From Pseudoxanthobacter soli DSM 19599 (GTDB lineage: Bacteria; Pseudomonadota; Alphaproteobacteria; Rhizobiales; Segnochrobactraceae), in contig NZ_FRXO01000001.1 in the NCBI RefSeq assembly GCF_900148505.1, positions 1 to 64,000 on the forward strand: a stretch of DNA of 64,000 nucleotides. The letters are read 5' to 3'. Numbering within the stretch: position 1 is the first letter of the stretch; each line of letters starts with the position of its first letter. Below the pieces are notes generated by a model. It worked only from the letters and a program-made list of their open reading frames with translations. It made no database searches and was not told where the DNA came from. Made by a program: the position numbers and the translations under genes. Shown in pieces: positions 8,551 through 19,682 of this stretch.

Positions 8551-8970
8551 GTCGTCTTTCCTGTCCGAAGGCATCCGGCGCGTACCGGCTCATCAGGCTC
8601 CCGGGCGTCCCACGATCCGACGGATGCGGCCGGTCGGTTCGCGGTCCCCGGTTATCGGAAGCTCCAGCCCGTTCCGCCCTCCGGCGTTCGCCCGGGTGAA
8701 ACAACGCTTGAGCCACAATCGCCGCGAAACGGCCCGGTGTCGAGCAGGACCGTCCGCAGGCGTCGTTCGTTCAGACACATTCCTCTGAACGGCGGTCGTC
8801 CCTCTGAACGGCGGTCGCGTCTGCCGCATCGCTGCGGGCCGCGGCCGCGCCGTGTCGTGGTCTGTTGGTGTCGTCCATTGCAGATACGGGCGTCGAGAGG
8901 CGCCCGCACCCAAGCCGGCATGACAAGCGACGGCCGTCACAAGCTTAAGTGATCGCGCGGTGGGCGCTGT
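8551..8970. other. 420-base intergenic region with a 17-base direct repeat
   Basis: No gene with usable start, ribosome site and normal codon use is visible. Positions 8782-8798 and 8801-8817 are an exact 17-base direct repeat (CCTCTGAACGGCGGTCG). The region probably holds a separate grxD promoter, since the gap to bolA is unusually long for this pair. Confidence 0.5.
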
Positions 8971-9207
8971 TCAAGCCTCAGGCGCGGATGTTTGCAGCGC
9001 AAGCGCGTGAAGCTGGCCGCCCATGGAGCCCTTCAGCGCCTCATACACCATCTGGTGCTGCTGCACGCGGCTCTTGCCGCGGAACGCCGCCGACACCACG
9101 ACCGCGGCATAGTGATCGCCGTCGCCGGCAAGATCGCGGATCTCGATCTGCGCGTCCGGCAGGGCCGCTCGGATCAGCGCCTCGATTTCGCGGGCATCCA
9201 TCGCCAT
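8971..9207 (-). CDS. bolA: BolA family protein
   Basis: A small cluster-trafficking partner of monothiol glutaredoxin. The 78 residues have the BolA fold signature: an N-terminal helix (IEALIRAALPDAQIEI), the DHYAAVVVS strand, FRGKSRVQQHQMVYEAL with the conserved His, and LHALAL. Two in-frame ATGs two codons apart are possible starts. It follows purL by 68 bases on the same strand and probably shares its transcript. Confidence 0.94.
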   Translation of the reverse strand: MAMDAREIEALIRAALPDAQIEIRDLAGDGDHYAAVVVSAAFRGKSRVQQHQMVYEALKGSMGGQLHALALQTSAPEA

Positions 9208-9275
9208 CGGTCTTCAATCCTCTCCGGCTGCGCCTTGCGGCGCGGCCGTTCAGCCTGCCATCGATCGTTCGCCGC

Positions 9276-11471
<2,196 letters not shown>

Positions 11472-11758
11472 GAGGATCTCCGGCTCGGCCGCCGGCTTTC
11501 CCGGAGGGTCGGGACTTGCTCGGGCGCGTGCCCGCGGGGATATCGGTGCGGGCGCGCGCCGTCAACGCCCGCGGCGGGCCGGGGTGGGTTGCGACGCGGG
11601 AATGTCGCGCCGAATCCCCGGATCGCGCGCGGGCGGATGCGAGGCATCGCGCCCCGTTGCGCAACCGGTGCGGCTCGTCCAGCATGGCGCGGGCGCCGCC
11701 TCGCTCCCGCCCGCCGGGGGCGGGGAATGCGAGGGCGCGCGACGGGGACGTGCGGACG

Positions 11759-14230
11759 ATGACGGGCGGGCAGGGGCGGGGTTCCAGAGCGGCAGGGCGG
11801 GCGGCGCCGGTGACGGCGGCGCGGGCGCGGCCAGGCCCGGCACGGGCCTCGCTTTCGGCGTGCCTCCTGCCGGTTCTGGCCGCCGTCGTGCTGGCGCTCG
11901 TGTCCGCGTTTCTGGTCGCCCCGCCGGTGCGGGCGGCGGAAGGCGGCCTGCTCTCCACCAAGCACGGCAGCGAGCCCCAGAGCGAGGACAAGGCCCTTCA
12001 GCGTCTGATCGAGGCGGCCAAGGCCAACGGTTCCACCATCATGGTGATCGCCCCGCCCGCCGCGGCGCCCTCAGCGCCGCCGGCCACGATGGGGCAGAGC
12101 GCCCTCCTGCTGCTGCTGCACCTGCGGACCGCCGTCGCCGAGCTGGCGGAGGATATCCCGGCCCATATCCGGACCCTGCCGCAGGGCATCCAGCATCTGC
12201 GCGATCGCGGCGTGCTGGAGCGGACGGCCTGGGCCGCGCAGGTGGCGCTGATCGCCAACATCATCGGGGTGTTCTGCATCTGGCTCTACAGCCTGTGGAG
12301 CCGCCATGCCTTCCGCCGGCTTTCCGGCGGCAATCCGGCTCATCGGGCCGACCGGATCGCCGTCGCGCTCGGCCGGCTCAGCCTGCTGCTCGGCGGCGTG
12401 GCGGTGTTCGCGGTGTCGGGTGCGACGGCGGCGGTCGCCATGGCCCAGAGCTTCGGCGAGACCGAGCGCCTTTTCCGCATCTTCCAGCTTCCGTTCGCGG
12501 AATTGCTGCTGGCCTCCATCGCCGTGCTCACCGTGCTGGCGCCGCGATCGCCGAATTCCCGCCTGGTGCCGCTCGGCGATGACGATGCGAGGCGGGTCTC
12601 GATCCAGTTGATCGCCATCGCGGCCTTCGCGGCGCTGTCCGGCGGCTTCATCGCGTGGGTGGAAATCGCCGGGCTGCCGCGCTCGCTGATGCGCTTCAGC
12701 ATCATCGCCGCCCTCAATATCAGCTGTCTGGCGCTGCTTCTCGTCGCGTTGTCGCTGAGCGGGCGGGCCGTCGTCCGGCGGGCGCCGCCGCAGCCGGTGG
12801 AAACCGTGCCCGACGAGCGGACCGCCGAGGCGCTGGAGGAAGCCGTCGCTCTCGAACGCAAGGCCGAGCGCGAGGCGACCCACATCCCCGCCTCGCGCTT
12901 CTTCCTCCGCCACTGGCACCAGCTCGTCGTGCTCGCGGTCATCATCGCCGCGACGATCGGAACGGGCCGGGCGCTGCTCGATCATCCCCGGCCGATCGCG
13001 CCGATCATCGGGCCGTTCGTGGTGATCGCCGGCGGCGTGCTCGCCTATGCGGTGATGGTGTTCATCATCGACAGTCTGTTCGCCCGCGCGGTGCAGGAAA
13101 AGCGGGTGGACACGAAGGAGCGGCGCGGGCGGGAACGCCGGGTGCTCGCGAGCCGGCGCAACATCGTCCGCGCGCTGTTCGAGCATGCGGCCCTCATCAC
13201 CGCCATCGCGGTGACGCTGACCGGCATCCTCACCACCTGGGGCGTCGACGTGACCGACCCGGAGGGACCGTTCGCCCGCTTCGCCGGGCTGATCCTCGTC
13301 GTGTTCGTCTCGATCATGGCCTATCGCGCGGTGAAGCTCTGGCTCGACGAGGAGATCGCCATCGAGCGCTATGTGGCGGCCGACGAGAGCGCCCACGGCG
13401 AAAGCACCTCGATCGTGGGCGCCACCACGCGGCTCGGCACGCTCCTGATGATCGTGCGTAATTTCCTGCTGGCGAGCATCGTGGTCGTGGCGCTGATGAT
13501 CGCGCTCGACGAACTCGGCGTGAACATCGCCCCGCTGTTCGCCGGCGCGGGCGTCATCGGCATCGCCATCGGTTTCGGCGCGCAGTCGCTGATCAAGGAC
13601 ATGTTCTCCGGCATGTTCTACCTGATCGACGATGCCTTCCGGACCGGCGAATATATCGACATCGGCGTGGTGAAGGGTACGGTGGAGAAAATCTCGATCC
13701 GCTCGTTCCAGTTGCGCCACCAGAACGGGCCGCTGAACACCGTGCCGTTCGGCGAGATCAAGAAGCTGACGAACTATTCGCGCGACTGGGTGATCGTGAA
13801 GCTTCCGATCCGCGTCACCTACGATACGCCCGTTTCCAAGATCAACCAGATCGTCAAGAAGATCAGCAAGGAACTCCTCGAGGACGAGGACGTCGGCCAC
13901 CTCTTTCTCCAGCCGCTGAAGTCGCAGGGCGTCTACGAGATGGAGGACTCGGCGATGGTGGTGCGCGTGAAGTTCATGACCAAGCCGAACGAACAGTTCG
14001 TCGTCCAGCGCATGGTCTACGCCAAGATCCGCGAGGAATTCACCGCGGCCGGCATCAAGTTCGCGCACCGCAACGTCACGGTCTATGTCGCCAACCCCGA
14101 CGGCTCGCCGGTCACCGATCCCGCCCGTGCGGCGGCCGCGGCGGGCTCGGCCATCGCCCCGATCCTCGATGCCGAAGCGGCTGCCGCCGAAGCCGAGGAG
14201 GAGGAAGCCTCCGAGGGCAAGAACGAATAG
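11759..14230 (+). CDS. MscS-family mechanosensitive ion channel with long N-terminal region
   Basis: Likely a tension-gated efflux channel of the inner membrane. From the ATG at 11759 it has 823 residues: a cleavable signal-like hydrophobic segment (about 33-60, ending VRAAEGG), many membrane helices, then the MscS core from about residue 560 with a Gly/Ala-rich pore helix (FAGAGVIGIAIGFGAQSLIKD), the beta domain (EYIDIGVVKGTVEKISIRSF) and a cytoplasmic alpha/beta domain. The tail is acidic (AEEEEASEGKNE). The start is chosen because it precedes the signal region; a reading back to 11516 adds 81 atypical Arg/Pro-rich residues. It lies between purQ and purL but on the opposite strand. Confidence 0.88.
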   Translation: MTGGQGRGSRAAGRAAPVTAARARPGPARASLSACLLPVLAAVVLALVSAFLVAPPVRAAEGGLLSTKHGSEPQSEDKALQRLIEAAKANGSTIMVIAPPAAAPSAPPATMGQSALLLLLHLRTAVAELAEDIPAHIRTLPQGIQHLRDRGVLERTAWAAQVALIANIIGVFCIWLYSLWSRHAFRRLSGGNPAHRADRIAVALGRLSLLLGGVAVFAVSGATAAVAMAQSFGETERLFRIFQLPFAELLLASIAVLTVLAPRSPNSRLVPLGDDDARRVSIQLIAIAAFAALSGGFIAWVEIAGLPRSLMRFSIIAALNISCLALLLVALSLSGRAVVRRAPPQPVETVPDERTAEALEEAVALERKAEREATHIPASRFFLRHWHQLVVLAVIIAATIGTGRALLDHPRPIAPIIGPFVVIAGGVLAYAVMVFIIDSLFARAVQEKRVDTKERRGRERRVLASRRNIVRALFEHAALITAIAVTLTGILTTWGVDVTDPEGPFARFAGLILVVFVSIMAYRAVKLWLDEEIAIERYVAADESAHGESTSIVGATTRLGTLLMIVRNFLLASIVVVALMIALDELGVNIAPLFAGAGVIGIAIGFGAQSLIKDMFSGMFYLIDDAFRTGEYIDIGVVKGTVEKISIRSFQLRHQNGPLNTVPFGEIKKLTNYSRDWVIVKLPIRVTYDTPVSKINQIVKKISKELLEDEDVGHLFLQPLKSQGVYEMEDSAMVVRVKFMTKPNEQFVVQRMVYAKIREEFTAAGIKFAHRNVTVYVANPDGSPVTDPARAAAAAGSAIAPILDAEAAAAEAEEEEASEGKNE

Positions 14231-14249
14231 CAAGACCGAATAGCAAGAC
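14224..14249 (+). repeat. 13-base tandem duplication spanning the channel-gene stop codon
   Basis: CGAATAGCAAGAC occurs twice head to tail. The first copy contains the TAG stop, the second a spare in-register TAG. Confidence 0.85.
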
Positions 14250-14285
14250 CGAACAGGGGCGGCGGCTTTCGCCGCACCAACGAAA

Positions 14286-14314
14286 ACGGCCCGCGTGGCG
14301 TCCACGCGGGCCGT
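14286..14314. terminator. Hairpin terminator between the channel gene and purQ
   Basis: Thirteen-base arms (ACGGCCCGCGTGG and its complement) with a three-base loop lie in a convergent gap. On the minus strand it is followed by TTTTCG, so it mainly serves purQ. Confidence 0.7.
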
Positions 14315-14336
14315 CGAAATCGGGTCTGAGCGGGCC

Positions 14337-15002
14337 TCAGGCTGCGGCGGCGAGGCTTTCGAACAGCGGCCGGCCGTCCAGCCCGCCCTGCAGCGGCTCG
14401 ATCAGGTTTTCCGGATGCGGCATCATGCCGAGCACGCGGCGGTTCTCGCTGAGAATGCCGGCGATGTCGTTGATCGAGCCGTTCGGATTGGTGCCCTCCG
14501 CATAGCGGAAGGCGACGCGGTTCTCGCCTTCGAGGCGGGCGAGGGTGTCGGCGTCGGCGAAATAGTTGCCATCGTGGTGGGCGACGGGGCAGCGCAGCAC
14601 CTGGCCCTGTTCATAGAGCCGGGTGAAGGGCGTGTCGGTCGCCGCCACCTGCAGCTTCACCTCGCGGCAGACGAACTTCAGGCCGGCATTGCGCATCAGC
14701 GCGCCGGGAAGCAGCCCCGCTTCGGTGAGGATCTGGAAGCCGTTGCAGATGCCGATGACGAGGCCGCCGCGCTCGACGTGGGCCTTCACCGCGGCCATGA
14801 TCGGCGCGCGGGCGGCGATGGCGCCCGACCGCAGATAATCCCCGTAGGAGAACCCGCCCGGCAGCACCACGAGGTCGACGTCCGGCAGCGTGGTGTCGGC
14901 GTGCCAGACGGCGACGGGCGCGGCGCCGGACACGGCCCCGAGCGCCTTCATGACGTCGCGTTCGCGATTCGATCCGGGGAAGACGACGACGGCGGACTTC
15001 AT
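14337..15002 (-). CDS. purQ: Phosphoribosylformylglycinamidine synthase subunit PurQ (glutaminase)
   Basis: Class I glutamine amidotransferase that supplies ammonia to PurL. The 221 residues show the N-terminal [21 protein letters not shown] (oxyanion region), the nucleophile cysteine in GICNGFQ, the family block HHDGNYF, and the catalytic His/Glu in MMPHPE. The ATG at 15002 is preceded by GAGGAG, which excludes the start five codons upstream. It is transcribed after purS, but a dispersed repeat occupies most of the 159-base gap. Confidence 0.96.
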   Translation of the reverse strand: MKSAVVVFPGSNRERDVMKALGAVSGAAPVAVWHADTTLPDVDLVVLPGGFSYGDYLRSGAIAARAPIMAAVKAHVERGGLVIGICNGFQILTEAGLLPGALMRNAGLKFVCREVKLQVAATDTPFTRLYEQGQVLRCPVAHHDGNYFADADTLARLEGENRVAFRYAEGTNPNGSINDIAGILSENRRVLGMMPHPENLIEPLQGGLDGRPLFESLAAAA

Positions 15003-15021
15003 CTCGGCTCTCCTCAATCGG

Positions 15022-15138
15022 CTGGAGCGTGTCCCGTTCGGATCGAAGCCATCCGGCCCGACGGGGGGACAAGCCCGGAACGTGCAATCTGGAGCGCGAC
15101 CTTCGATCCGGCGGTGCCGTCCGGTCGGAAGCGCTCCG
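15022..15138 (-). repeat. Dispersed intergenic repeat, copy inside the purS-purQ gap
   Basis: Aligns in reverse orientation with the element at 57123-57242: GGAGCGTGTCCCGTTCGGATCG at one end, the central AATCTGGAGCG block, and GTCGGAAGCGCTCC at the other. It is diverged but keeps the block order. It lies between two genes of one operon. Confidence 0.7.
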
Positions 15139-15161
15139 TCAGGCGGGGGCTGGCCCCGCCC

Positions 15162-15404
15162 TCAGCCGGCGATATCGATGGCGTAGCTTTCGATCACGGT
15201 GTTGGCGAGCAGCGCCTCGCACATCTCGGCGATCTTCGCCCGGGCGGCGGCCGGGTCGGATTCGGCGAGGTCCAGGTCGATCACGCGGCCCTGGCGCACG
15301 CTGTCGACGCCGGAAAAGCCGAGCGCGCCGAGCGCGCCCTGGATCGCCTTGCCCTGGGGATCGAGAACCCCGTTCTTCAGAGTGACGGTGACGCGCGCTT
15401 TCAT
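15162..15404 (-). CDS. purS: Phosphoribosylformylglycinamidine synthase subunit PurS
   Basis: Small structural subunit that couples PurQ and PurL in the FGAM synthase complex. At 80 residues it has the usual length and the family features MKARVTVTLKNGVLDPQGKA, SVRQGRVIDLDL and the end NTVIESYAIDIAG. The ATG at 15404 begins the conserved N terminus; a longer reading would add unrelated Arg-rich sequence. It is flanked by purC (116 bases upstream) and purQ on the same strand. Confidence 0.95.
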   Translation of the reverse strand: MKARVTVTLKNGVLDPQGKAIQGALGALGFSGVDSVRQGRVIDLDLAESDPAAARAKIAEMCEALLANTVIESYAIDIAG

Positions 15405-15520
15405 GACGTTTCCGCTGTTTGGCAGGGTCTGGAACGCTTCGCCGCGGCGCAGGGCACGCCCGGAACGCGCCACCCGCCCGGAAGCGGATGGCGCCGGATG
15501 CCGCGCTGCGGCGAAGCCGG

Positions 15521-16285
15521 TCACTTCACCAGGGTCGGGCCTGTCGACGACGTGCGGTCGTTGTCGTTGAGGATGCCGAGCCGGCGGGCAACTTCCTGGT
15601 AGGCTTCCAGCATCCCGCCCATGTCGCGGCGGAAGCGGTCCTTGTCCAGCTTGTCGTTGGTGGCGATGTCCCACAGACGGCAGGAATCCGGGGAAATCTC
15701 GTCGGCGACGACGATGCGCATCATGTCGCCTTCCCACAGCCGTCCGCACTCCATCTTAAAGTCGACGAGACGGATGCCGACGCCGAGGAACAGGCCGGCG
15801 AGGAAGTCGTTGACGCGGATGGCGAGCGCCATCACGTCGTCGATCTCCTGCGGCGTCGCCCAGCCGAACGCGGTGATGTGCTCTTCCGAGACGATCGGAT
15901 CGCCGAGCTTGTCGTTCTTGTAATAGAACTCGATGATCGAGCGCGGCAGCTGCGTGCCTTCCTCGATGCCGAGGCGCGTCGAGAGCGATCCGGCGGCGAC
16001 GTTGCGCACCACCACCTCGAGCGGGATGATCTCCACCTCGCGGATCAACTGCTCGCGCATGTTGAGCCGGCGGATGAAGTGCGTCGGAATCCCCATGTTG
16101 TTGAGATGGGTGAAGATGTACTCGGAAATCCTGTTGTTCAGGACGCCCTTGCCATCGACGATCTCATGCTTCTTGGCATTGAAGGCCGTCGCGTCATCCT
16201 TGAAGTGCTGGATGAGCGTTCCGGGCTCCGGGCCTTCATAGAGAATCTTAGCCTTGCCTTCATAAATGCGGCGGCGACGGTTCAT
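15521..16285 (-). CDS. purC: Phosphoribosylaminoimidazole-succinocarboxamide synthase (SAICAR synthase)
   Basis: Joins aspartate to CAIR with ATP in purine synthesis. From the ATG at 16285 it has 254 residues, the usual length, beginning [20 protein letters not shown]. Other blocks are [35 protein letters not shown] and [15 protein letters not shown]. Two further in-frame ATGs upstream (16318, 16420) would add unconserved residues and are not preferred. It heads the purC-purS-purQ operon. Confidence 0.96.
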   Translation of the reverse strand: MNRRRRIYEGKAKILYEGPEPGTLIQHFKDDATAFNAKKHEIVDGKGVLNNRISEYIFTHLNNMGIPTHFIRRLNMREQLIREVEIIPLEVVVRNVAAGSLSTRLGIEEGTQLPRSIIEFYYKNDKLGDPIVSEEHITAFGWATPQEIDDVMALAIRVNDFLAGLFLGVGIRLVDFKMECGRLWEGDMMRIVVADEISPDSCRLWDIATNDKLDKDRFRRDMGGMLEAYQEVARRLGILNDNDRTSSTGPTLVK

Positions 16286-16684
16286 GGGGATGTACCGTGA
16301 GTGCTTGAGGAAATCCATGTCGAGCCGCAAGTCTCCATTGACGGGCCTCGGCCGGCCGGCGGACATGCCGGAAAGCCTGGCGACGTTCGGCGAGGCACCG
16401 AGCACATACCGCCGCGGCAACGACGAATGCGCGGGAAACCGCCCTTTTCATGACGGTACCCACGTTTTGACGGCGGGACCCTACTCGATCCTTTGGGCGA
16501 GCACAATTGATGCGTTGCCGCAATCCGCCGCCGCCGGATGTTTTTCCGGCGCCTCTCCTGCGATTTCGACGGCCGCCGGTCGCTGTGTCTCGGTTTCGCC
16601 GCGCCGTCATGCAACAACCCTCCCGCCCGTCGCGTTGGGCGGGATGGATCGCAGTGTCCGTCCTTCTTTCGGGAGCGCCCTGTC
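16286..16684. other. Divergent region between purC and a lipoprotein gene
   Basis: About 400 bases without a convincing gene. It contains a possible purC promoter (16478-16506, minus) and an imperfect hairpin (TCCCGCC / GGGCGGGA, about 16620-16643) ahead of the plus-strand gene. No purine riboswitch fold was recognised. Confidence 0.45.
16478..16506 (-). promoter_or_regulatory. Possible purC promoter
   Basis: On the minus strand TTGTGC and TAGGGT are spaced by 17 bases, an acceptable but weak housekeeping-sigma pattern about 190 bases before the purC start. Eye inspection only. Confidence 0.2.
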
Positions 16685-17146
16685 ATGAAGCATGAAAGCG
16701 TCCTGCTTTCCCTCCCGCCGGTTCGCGGCGCCCCGTCCGGCCGCCGGCCCGGCGTGCGTCTCGTCATCGCCCTCTGCGGGCTCGGCCTCCTTGCCGGATG
16801 CGCCTCCCCGCCCGGACAGGCGGTGCTGGTTCCCTCGCCGGGGCCGCAGAAGAGCCAGCGCCAGTTCGCCCGCGACGCCCAGGCCTGCCGTGCCCAGAGC
16901 ACGACAATCCCGCCGGGCGCGGTGGTGTCGCAGGCCGATATCAGCGCGGCCTACGTGCAGTGCATGGCCGCGCGCGGCAACACCATTTCCGCGCTTCCCG
17001 TGCAGCCCCCGCCGCAGCCGGCCTATGTCTATCCGTCCTACGGCTACTATGGCGTCGGCGCCTATCCGGCGGTCTATAGCGGTTGGGGCTGGAGCCGGGG
17101 GTGGGGCTGGGGCGTCGGCGTCGGAACCGGGTGGGGCTGGCCCTGA
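16685..17146 (+). CDS. Hypothetical lipoprotein with Gly/Trp/Tyr-rich tail, 153 aa
   Basis: A lipoprotein signal with lipobox LLAGC places the modified cysteine near residue 38, after a basic, rather long leader; GGGAG precedes the ATG at 16685. The mature part has a helical stretch with two cysteines (QACRAQSTT..., YVQCMAARG), then PPPQPAYVYPSYGYYG and a low-complexity tail of SGWGWSRGWGWGVGVG type. It is probably anchored in the outer membrane or periplasm, with unknown function. A perfect GC palindrome (17153-17169) follows the stop and may help end transcription. Confidence 0.75.
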   Translation: MKHESVLLSLPPVRGAPSGRRPGVRLVIALCGLGLLAGCASPPGQAVLVPSPGPQKSQRQFARDAQACRAQSTTIPPGAVVSQADISAAYVQCMAARGNTISALPVQPPPQPAYVYPSYGYYGVGAYPAVYSGWGWSRGWGWGVGVGTGWGWP

Positions 17147-17273
17147 TCCACGCGGGCGGCCGCCGCCCGACTGCCGGCTTTGACTGTTCCCCGGACCTTC
17201 ACAGGGTATATGGTCGCCTCGCGCCCGGCCGCAGAGTCGGGCGCAGAGGAAAACGGAAACCTGGAGAGAAGAC

Positions 17274-18095
17274 GTGGATCGTCTGGCGAGGCCCTATGAT
17301 CTGGCGGTGCGGCTGCGTGGCGGCGAGGTTGTTCTGACGGCGTGGTCGACCGCCTTCACCGCTCCCGGCGTGATGGCGGAACTCGCCGCGGCCGGCTATC
17401 CGGCGATCACGTTCGACATGCAGCACGGCATCCACAACATCGCGACGCTCGCCGATGCGATTCCCCGCGTCGTCGCCCACGGCACGGCGCCCATCGTGCG
17501 CGTGCCGGTCGGCGACTTCGCCTCCGCCAGCCGCGCGGTGGACTACGGCGCCACCGCCGTGATCGCGCCGATGATCGATTCGGCCGAGGACGCCCGCCGC
17601 TTCGTCTCCCATGTGAAATATCTGCCGCTCGGCCAGCGCAGCTGGGGCCCCGCGGCCAGCATGCGTCTTGCCGGCGTCAGCGATCCCGCCGCCTGGCTTG
17701 CCGGCGCCAACGACGCGACGCTCGCCTTCGCGATGATCGAAAGCCGCCCGGCGCTCGACGCGCTCGACGACATCCTGCGCGTTCCCGGCCTCGACGGCGT
17801 GTTCATCGGCCCGGCCGATCTGTCGATCGCGCTGACCAACGGCGCGCGGTTCGCGCCCTCGGCCGAGGAGACCCAGGAGACGGCGGCCCGCGTCGCCGCC
17901 AAGGCCGTCGCGGCCGGCAAGCTCGCTGGAGCGTTCGCGGTCAGCACGGCGGATGCGAAACGCGCCGCGGCGGCCGGCTTCCGGCTGATCGCGCTCGGCG
18001 TCGATTTCGCGCTGCTGCACGAAGCCGCCCGCGCGACGCTGGCCTCGTTCGCGAGCGACGGCACGGCGGCGAAGGGCGGGCGCGGCGGCTACTGA
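17274..18095 (+). CDS. HpcH/HpaI family class II aldolase
   Basis: A pyruvate-type aldolase of the 2-keto-3-deoxy sugar-acid / 4-hydroxy-2-oxo acid group. The 273 residues form the expected TIM barrel: FDMQHGIHN (catalytic His), PIVRVP with the conserved Arg, the metal-binding Glu in MIESRPALD and Asp in GPADLS. The exact substrate cannot be read from the sequence. The start is GTG, preceded by GGAGAGAAG. The gene stands alone and ends in a strong terminator. Confidence 0.85.
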   Translation: MDRLARPYDLAVRLRGGEVVLTAWSTAFTAPGVMAELAAAGYPAITFDMQHGIHNIATLADAIPRVVAHGTAPIVRVPVGDFASASRAVDYGATAVIAPMIDSAEDARRFVSHVKYLPLGQRSWGPAASMRLAGVSDPAAWLAGANDATLAFAMIESRPALDALDDILRVPGLDGVFIGPADLSIALTNGARFAPSAEETQETAARVAAKAVAAGKLAGAFAVSTADAKRAAAAGFRLIALGVDFALLHEAARATLASFASDGTAAKGGRGGY

Positions 18096-18122
18096 GCCCG
18101 TCTGCCTCGGCAAAAAACGGAC

Positions 18123-18156
18123 AGGCGGCGGCGGTCGTTACCGCGGCCGCCTTTTT
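18123..18156 (+). terminator. Intrinsic terminator after the aldolase gene
   Basis: AGGCGGC/GCCGCCT outer arms and GCGGT/ACCGC inner arms close a CGTT loop, followed by TTTTTC. It lies 27 bases after the stop codon. Confidence 0.85.
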
Positions 18157-18209
18157 CATGACGGTCGCGGCTGCGAAGCCGCATCGAACCGGCGCAGGCT
18201 GCCGCCCGC

Positions 18210-19250
18210 TCAGTGGGCGCGGGCGATGGAGAAACCGATCACGTCGATGAGGGCGTCGCGCTGGGGCGTCTGCGGCAGGCCGGCGAGCGCCTCGCGGGCC
18301 GCGTCGCCATAATGATGGGCGCGGGCAACGGTGGCGGCGATGGCGCCGTGCTTTTCGATCAGGCCGAAGGCGCGCTCGAGATCGCCGTCGCGGATCTCGC
18401 CGCCCTCGATGCAGCGGCGCCAGAACGCGCGCTCCTCGTCGTTGCCGGCGCTGAACGCGTGGATCACCGGCAGCGTGATCTTGCCCTCGCGGAAGTCGTC
18501 GCCGACATTCTTGCCGAGCGCGCCGGACGAGCCGCCATAGTCGAGCGCGTCGTCGACGAGCTGGAAGGCGAGGCCGAGATTGAGGCCGTACAGCCGGAAC
18601 GCCTCGCGCTCGGCGGCCGACGCCCCGGCGATCACCGGGCCGACCTCGGCCGCCGCCGCGAACAGCGCGGCCGTCTTGGCTTCGATCACCTGCAGGTAGG
18701 TCGATTCTTCGGTGTCGAGGTCCTTGGCGGCGGCGAGCTGCATCACCTCGCCCTCGGCGATCACCGCTGCGGCGTTCGACAGGATCGCGAGGCATTCGAG
18801 CGAGCCGGTCTCCACCATCATCTTGAAGGCCTGGCCGAGCAGGAAGTCGCCGACGAGCACGCTCGCCTGGTTGCCCCACACCATCCGCGCGGCCGGCTTG
18901 CCGCGCCTGAGGTCGCTCTCGTCCACCACGTCGTCATGCAGCAGCGTCGCCGTGTGCATGAACTCCACGCTGGCGGCGAGCTTGACGTGCCCTTCGCCCG
19001 GATAGCCGAAATGCGCGGCGGCGGCGAGCGTCAGCATCGGCCGCAGCCGCTTTCCGCCCGAGCTGATCAGGTGGTTGGCGACTTCCGGGATCATCTGGAC
19101 GTCGGATCCCGTGCGCGACAGGATCGTGGCGTTGACCCGTTCCATGTCCGCGGCGACCAGCCCGACGAGCGCGTCGATCCCGCCGGCACGGGACGTGCCG
19201 CGAGGTGACGGCGAATTCGGTTGAGTCTGGACCGCACTGAAAGAGGCCAC
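18210..19250 (-). CDS. Long-chain (octaprenyl/decaprenyl-type) trans-polyprenyl diphosphate synthase
   Basis: Makes the isoprenoid side chain of ubiquinone by successive addition of IPP (IspB/DdsA group; chain length not readable here, ten units being usual in this order). The start is GTG at 19250 with AGGAG upstream, giving 346 residues. The first Asp-rich motif is LLHDDVVDESDLRRG, the second FQLVDDALDYGG; GGKRLRPML and the GKNVGDDFREGKITLPVI block are also present. It is divergent from the DUF2007 gene. Confidence 0.92.
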   Translation of the reverse strand: MASFSAVQTQPNSPSPRGTSRAGGIDALVGLVAADMERVNATILSRTGSDVQMIPEVANHLISSGGKRLRPMLTLAAAAHFGYPGEGHVKLAASVEFMHTATLLHDDVVDESDLRRGKPAARMVWGNQASVLVGDFLLGQAFKMMVETGSLECLAILSNAAAVIAEGEVMQLAAAKDLDTEESTYLQVIEAKTAALFAAAAEVGPVIAGASAAEREAFRLYGLNLGLAFQLVDDALDYGGSSGALGKNVGDDFREGKITLPVIHAFSAGNDEERAFWRRCIEGGEIRDGDLERAFGLIEKHGAIAATVARAHHYGDAAREALAGLPQTPQRDALIDVIGFSIARAH

Positions 19251-19448
19251 GCGGGCATTCTCCTGATAATGTCCCGAACCGGCCGAACGATGCCGGCCCG
19301 GTTTCGGCGGCGAGGATAGGGAGCCTTGCCGATCCGGGCAAGGCCGCGGGCGAGGCCTGGAGCGGGGCCGAACGTCGCCGGCCCGCCTCGGTCCGCCGCC
19401 ATCGTCTCCGGCGCCAGCACGGCGCCCGCTCGAACGCACGGTTGCAAG

Positions 19449-19682
19449 ATGATCGAACTGCTCAGAACCAACGACCCGGTGACGCTGAATTTCATCGAGG
19501 TGTCATTGCGCGATGCGGGCATCGCACACCTCGTGCTCGACCGCAACATGAGCGTGATCGAAGGCTCCATCGGCATCCTGCCGAGGCGGGTGATGGTCCA
19601 GGCGGACGATCTCGACGAGGCGCGCGACATCATGCGCGATGCCGGCCTCGCGGCGGAACTGCCGGAACGGAAACCGTCGTGA
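19449..19682 (+). CDS. DUF2007 family protein, 77 aa
   Basis: A small soluble alpha/beta protein of the DUF2007 (putative signal-transducing) family: ELLRTNDPVTLNFIEVSLRDAGI, LDRNMSVIEGSIGILPRRVMV, DDLDEARDIM. The family is widespread in proteobacteria but its function is not established. The last codon and stop overlap the GTG start of the methyltransferase gene (GTGA), which implies translational coupling. It is divergent from the prenyl synthase gene, a common arrangement in this order. Confidence 0.85.
   Translation: MIELLRTNDPVTLNFIEVSLRDAGIAHLVLDRNMSVIEGSIGILPRRVMVQADDLDEARDIMRDAGLAAELPERKPS

Noticed and set aside
12071-14305. Long minus-strand open frame (about 744 codons) opposite the MscS gene
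   Set aside because: Antisense shadow: composition dominated by Arg, His, Asp and Gly, no ribosome site, no family motif.
16286-16684. Purine riboswitch upstream of purC
   Set aside because: No junction or loop-loop pattern of that class could be drawn, and such riboswitches are not expected in alphaproteobacteria.
16538-16684. N-terminal extension of the lipoprotein gene
   Set aside because: It would bury the lipoprotein signal behind 49 unrelated residues; the ATG at 16685 has its own ribosome site.
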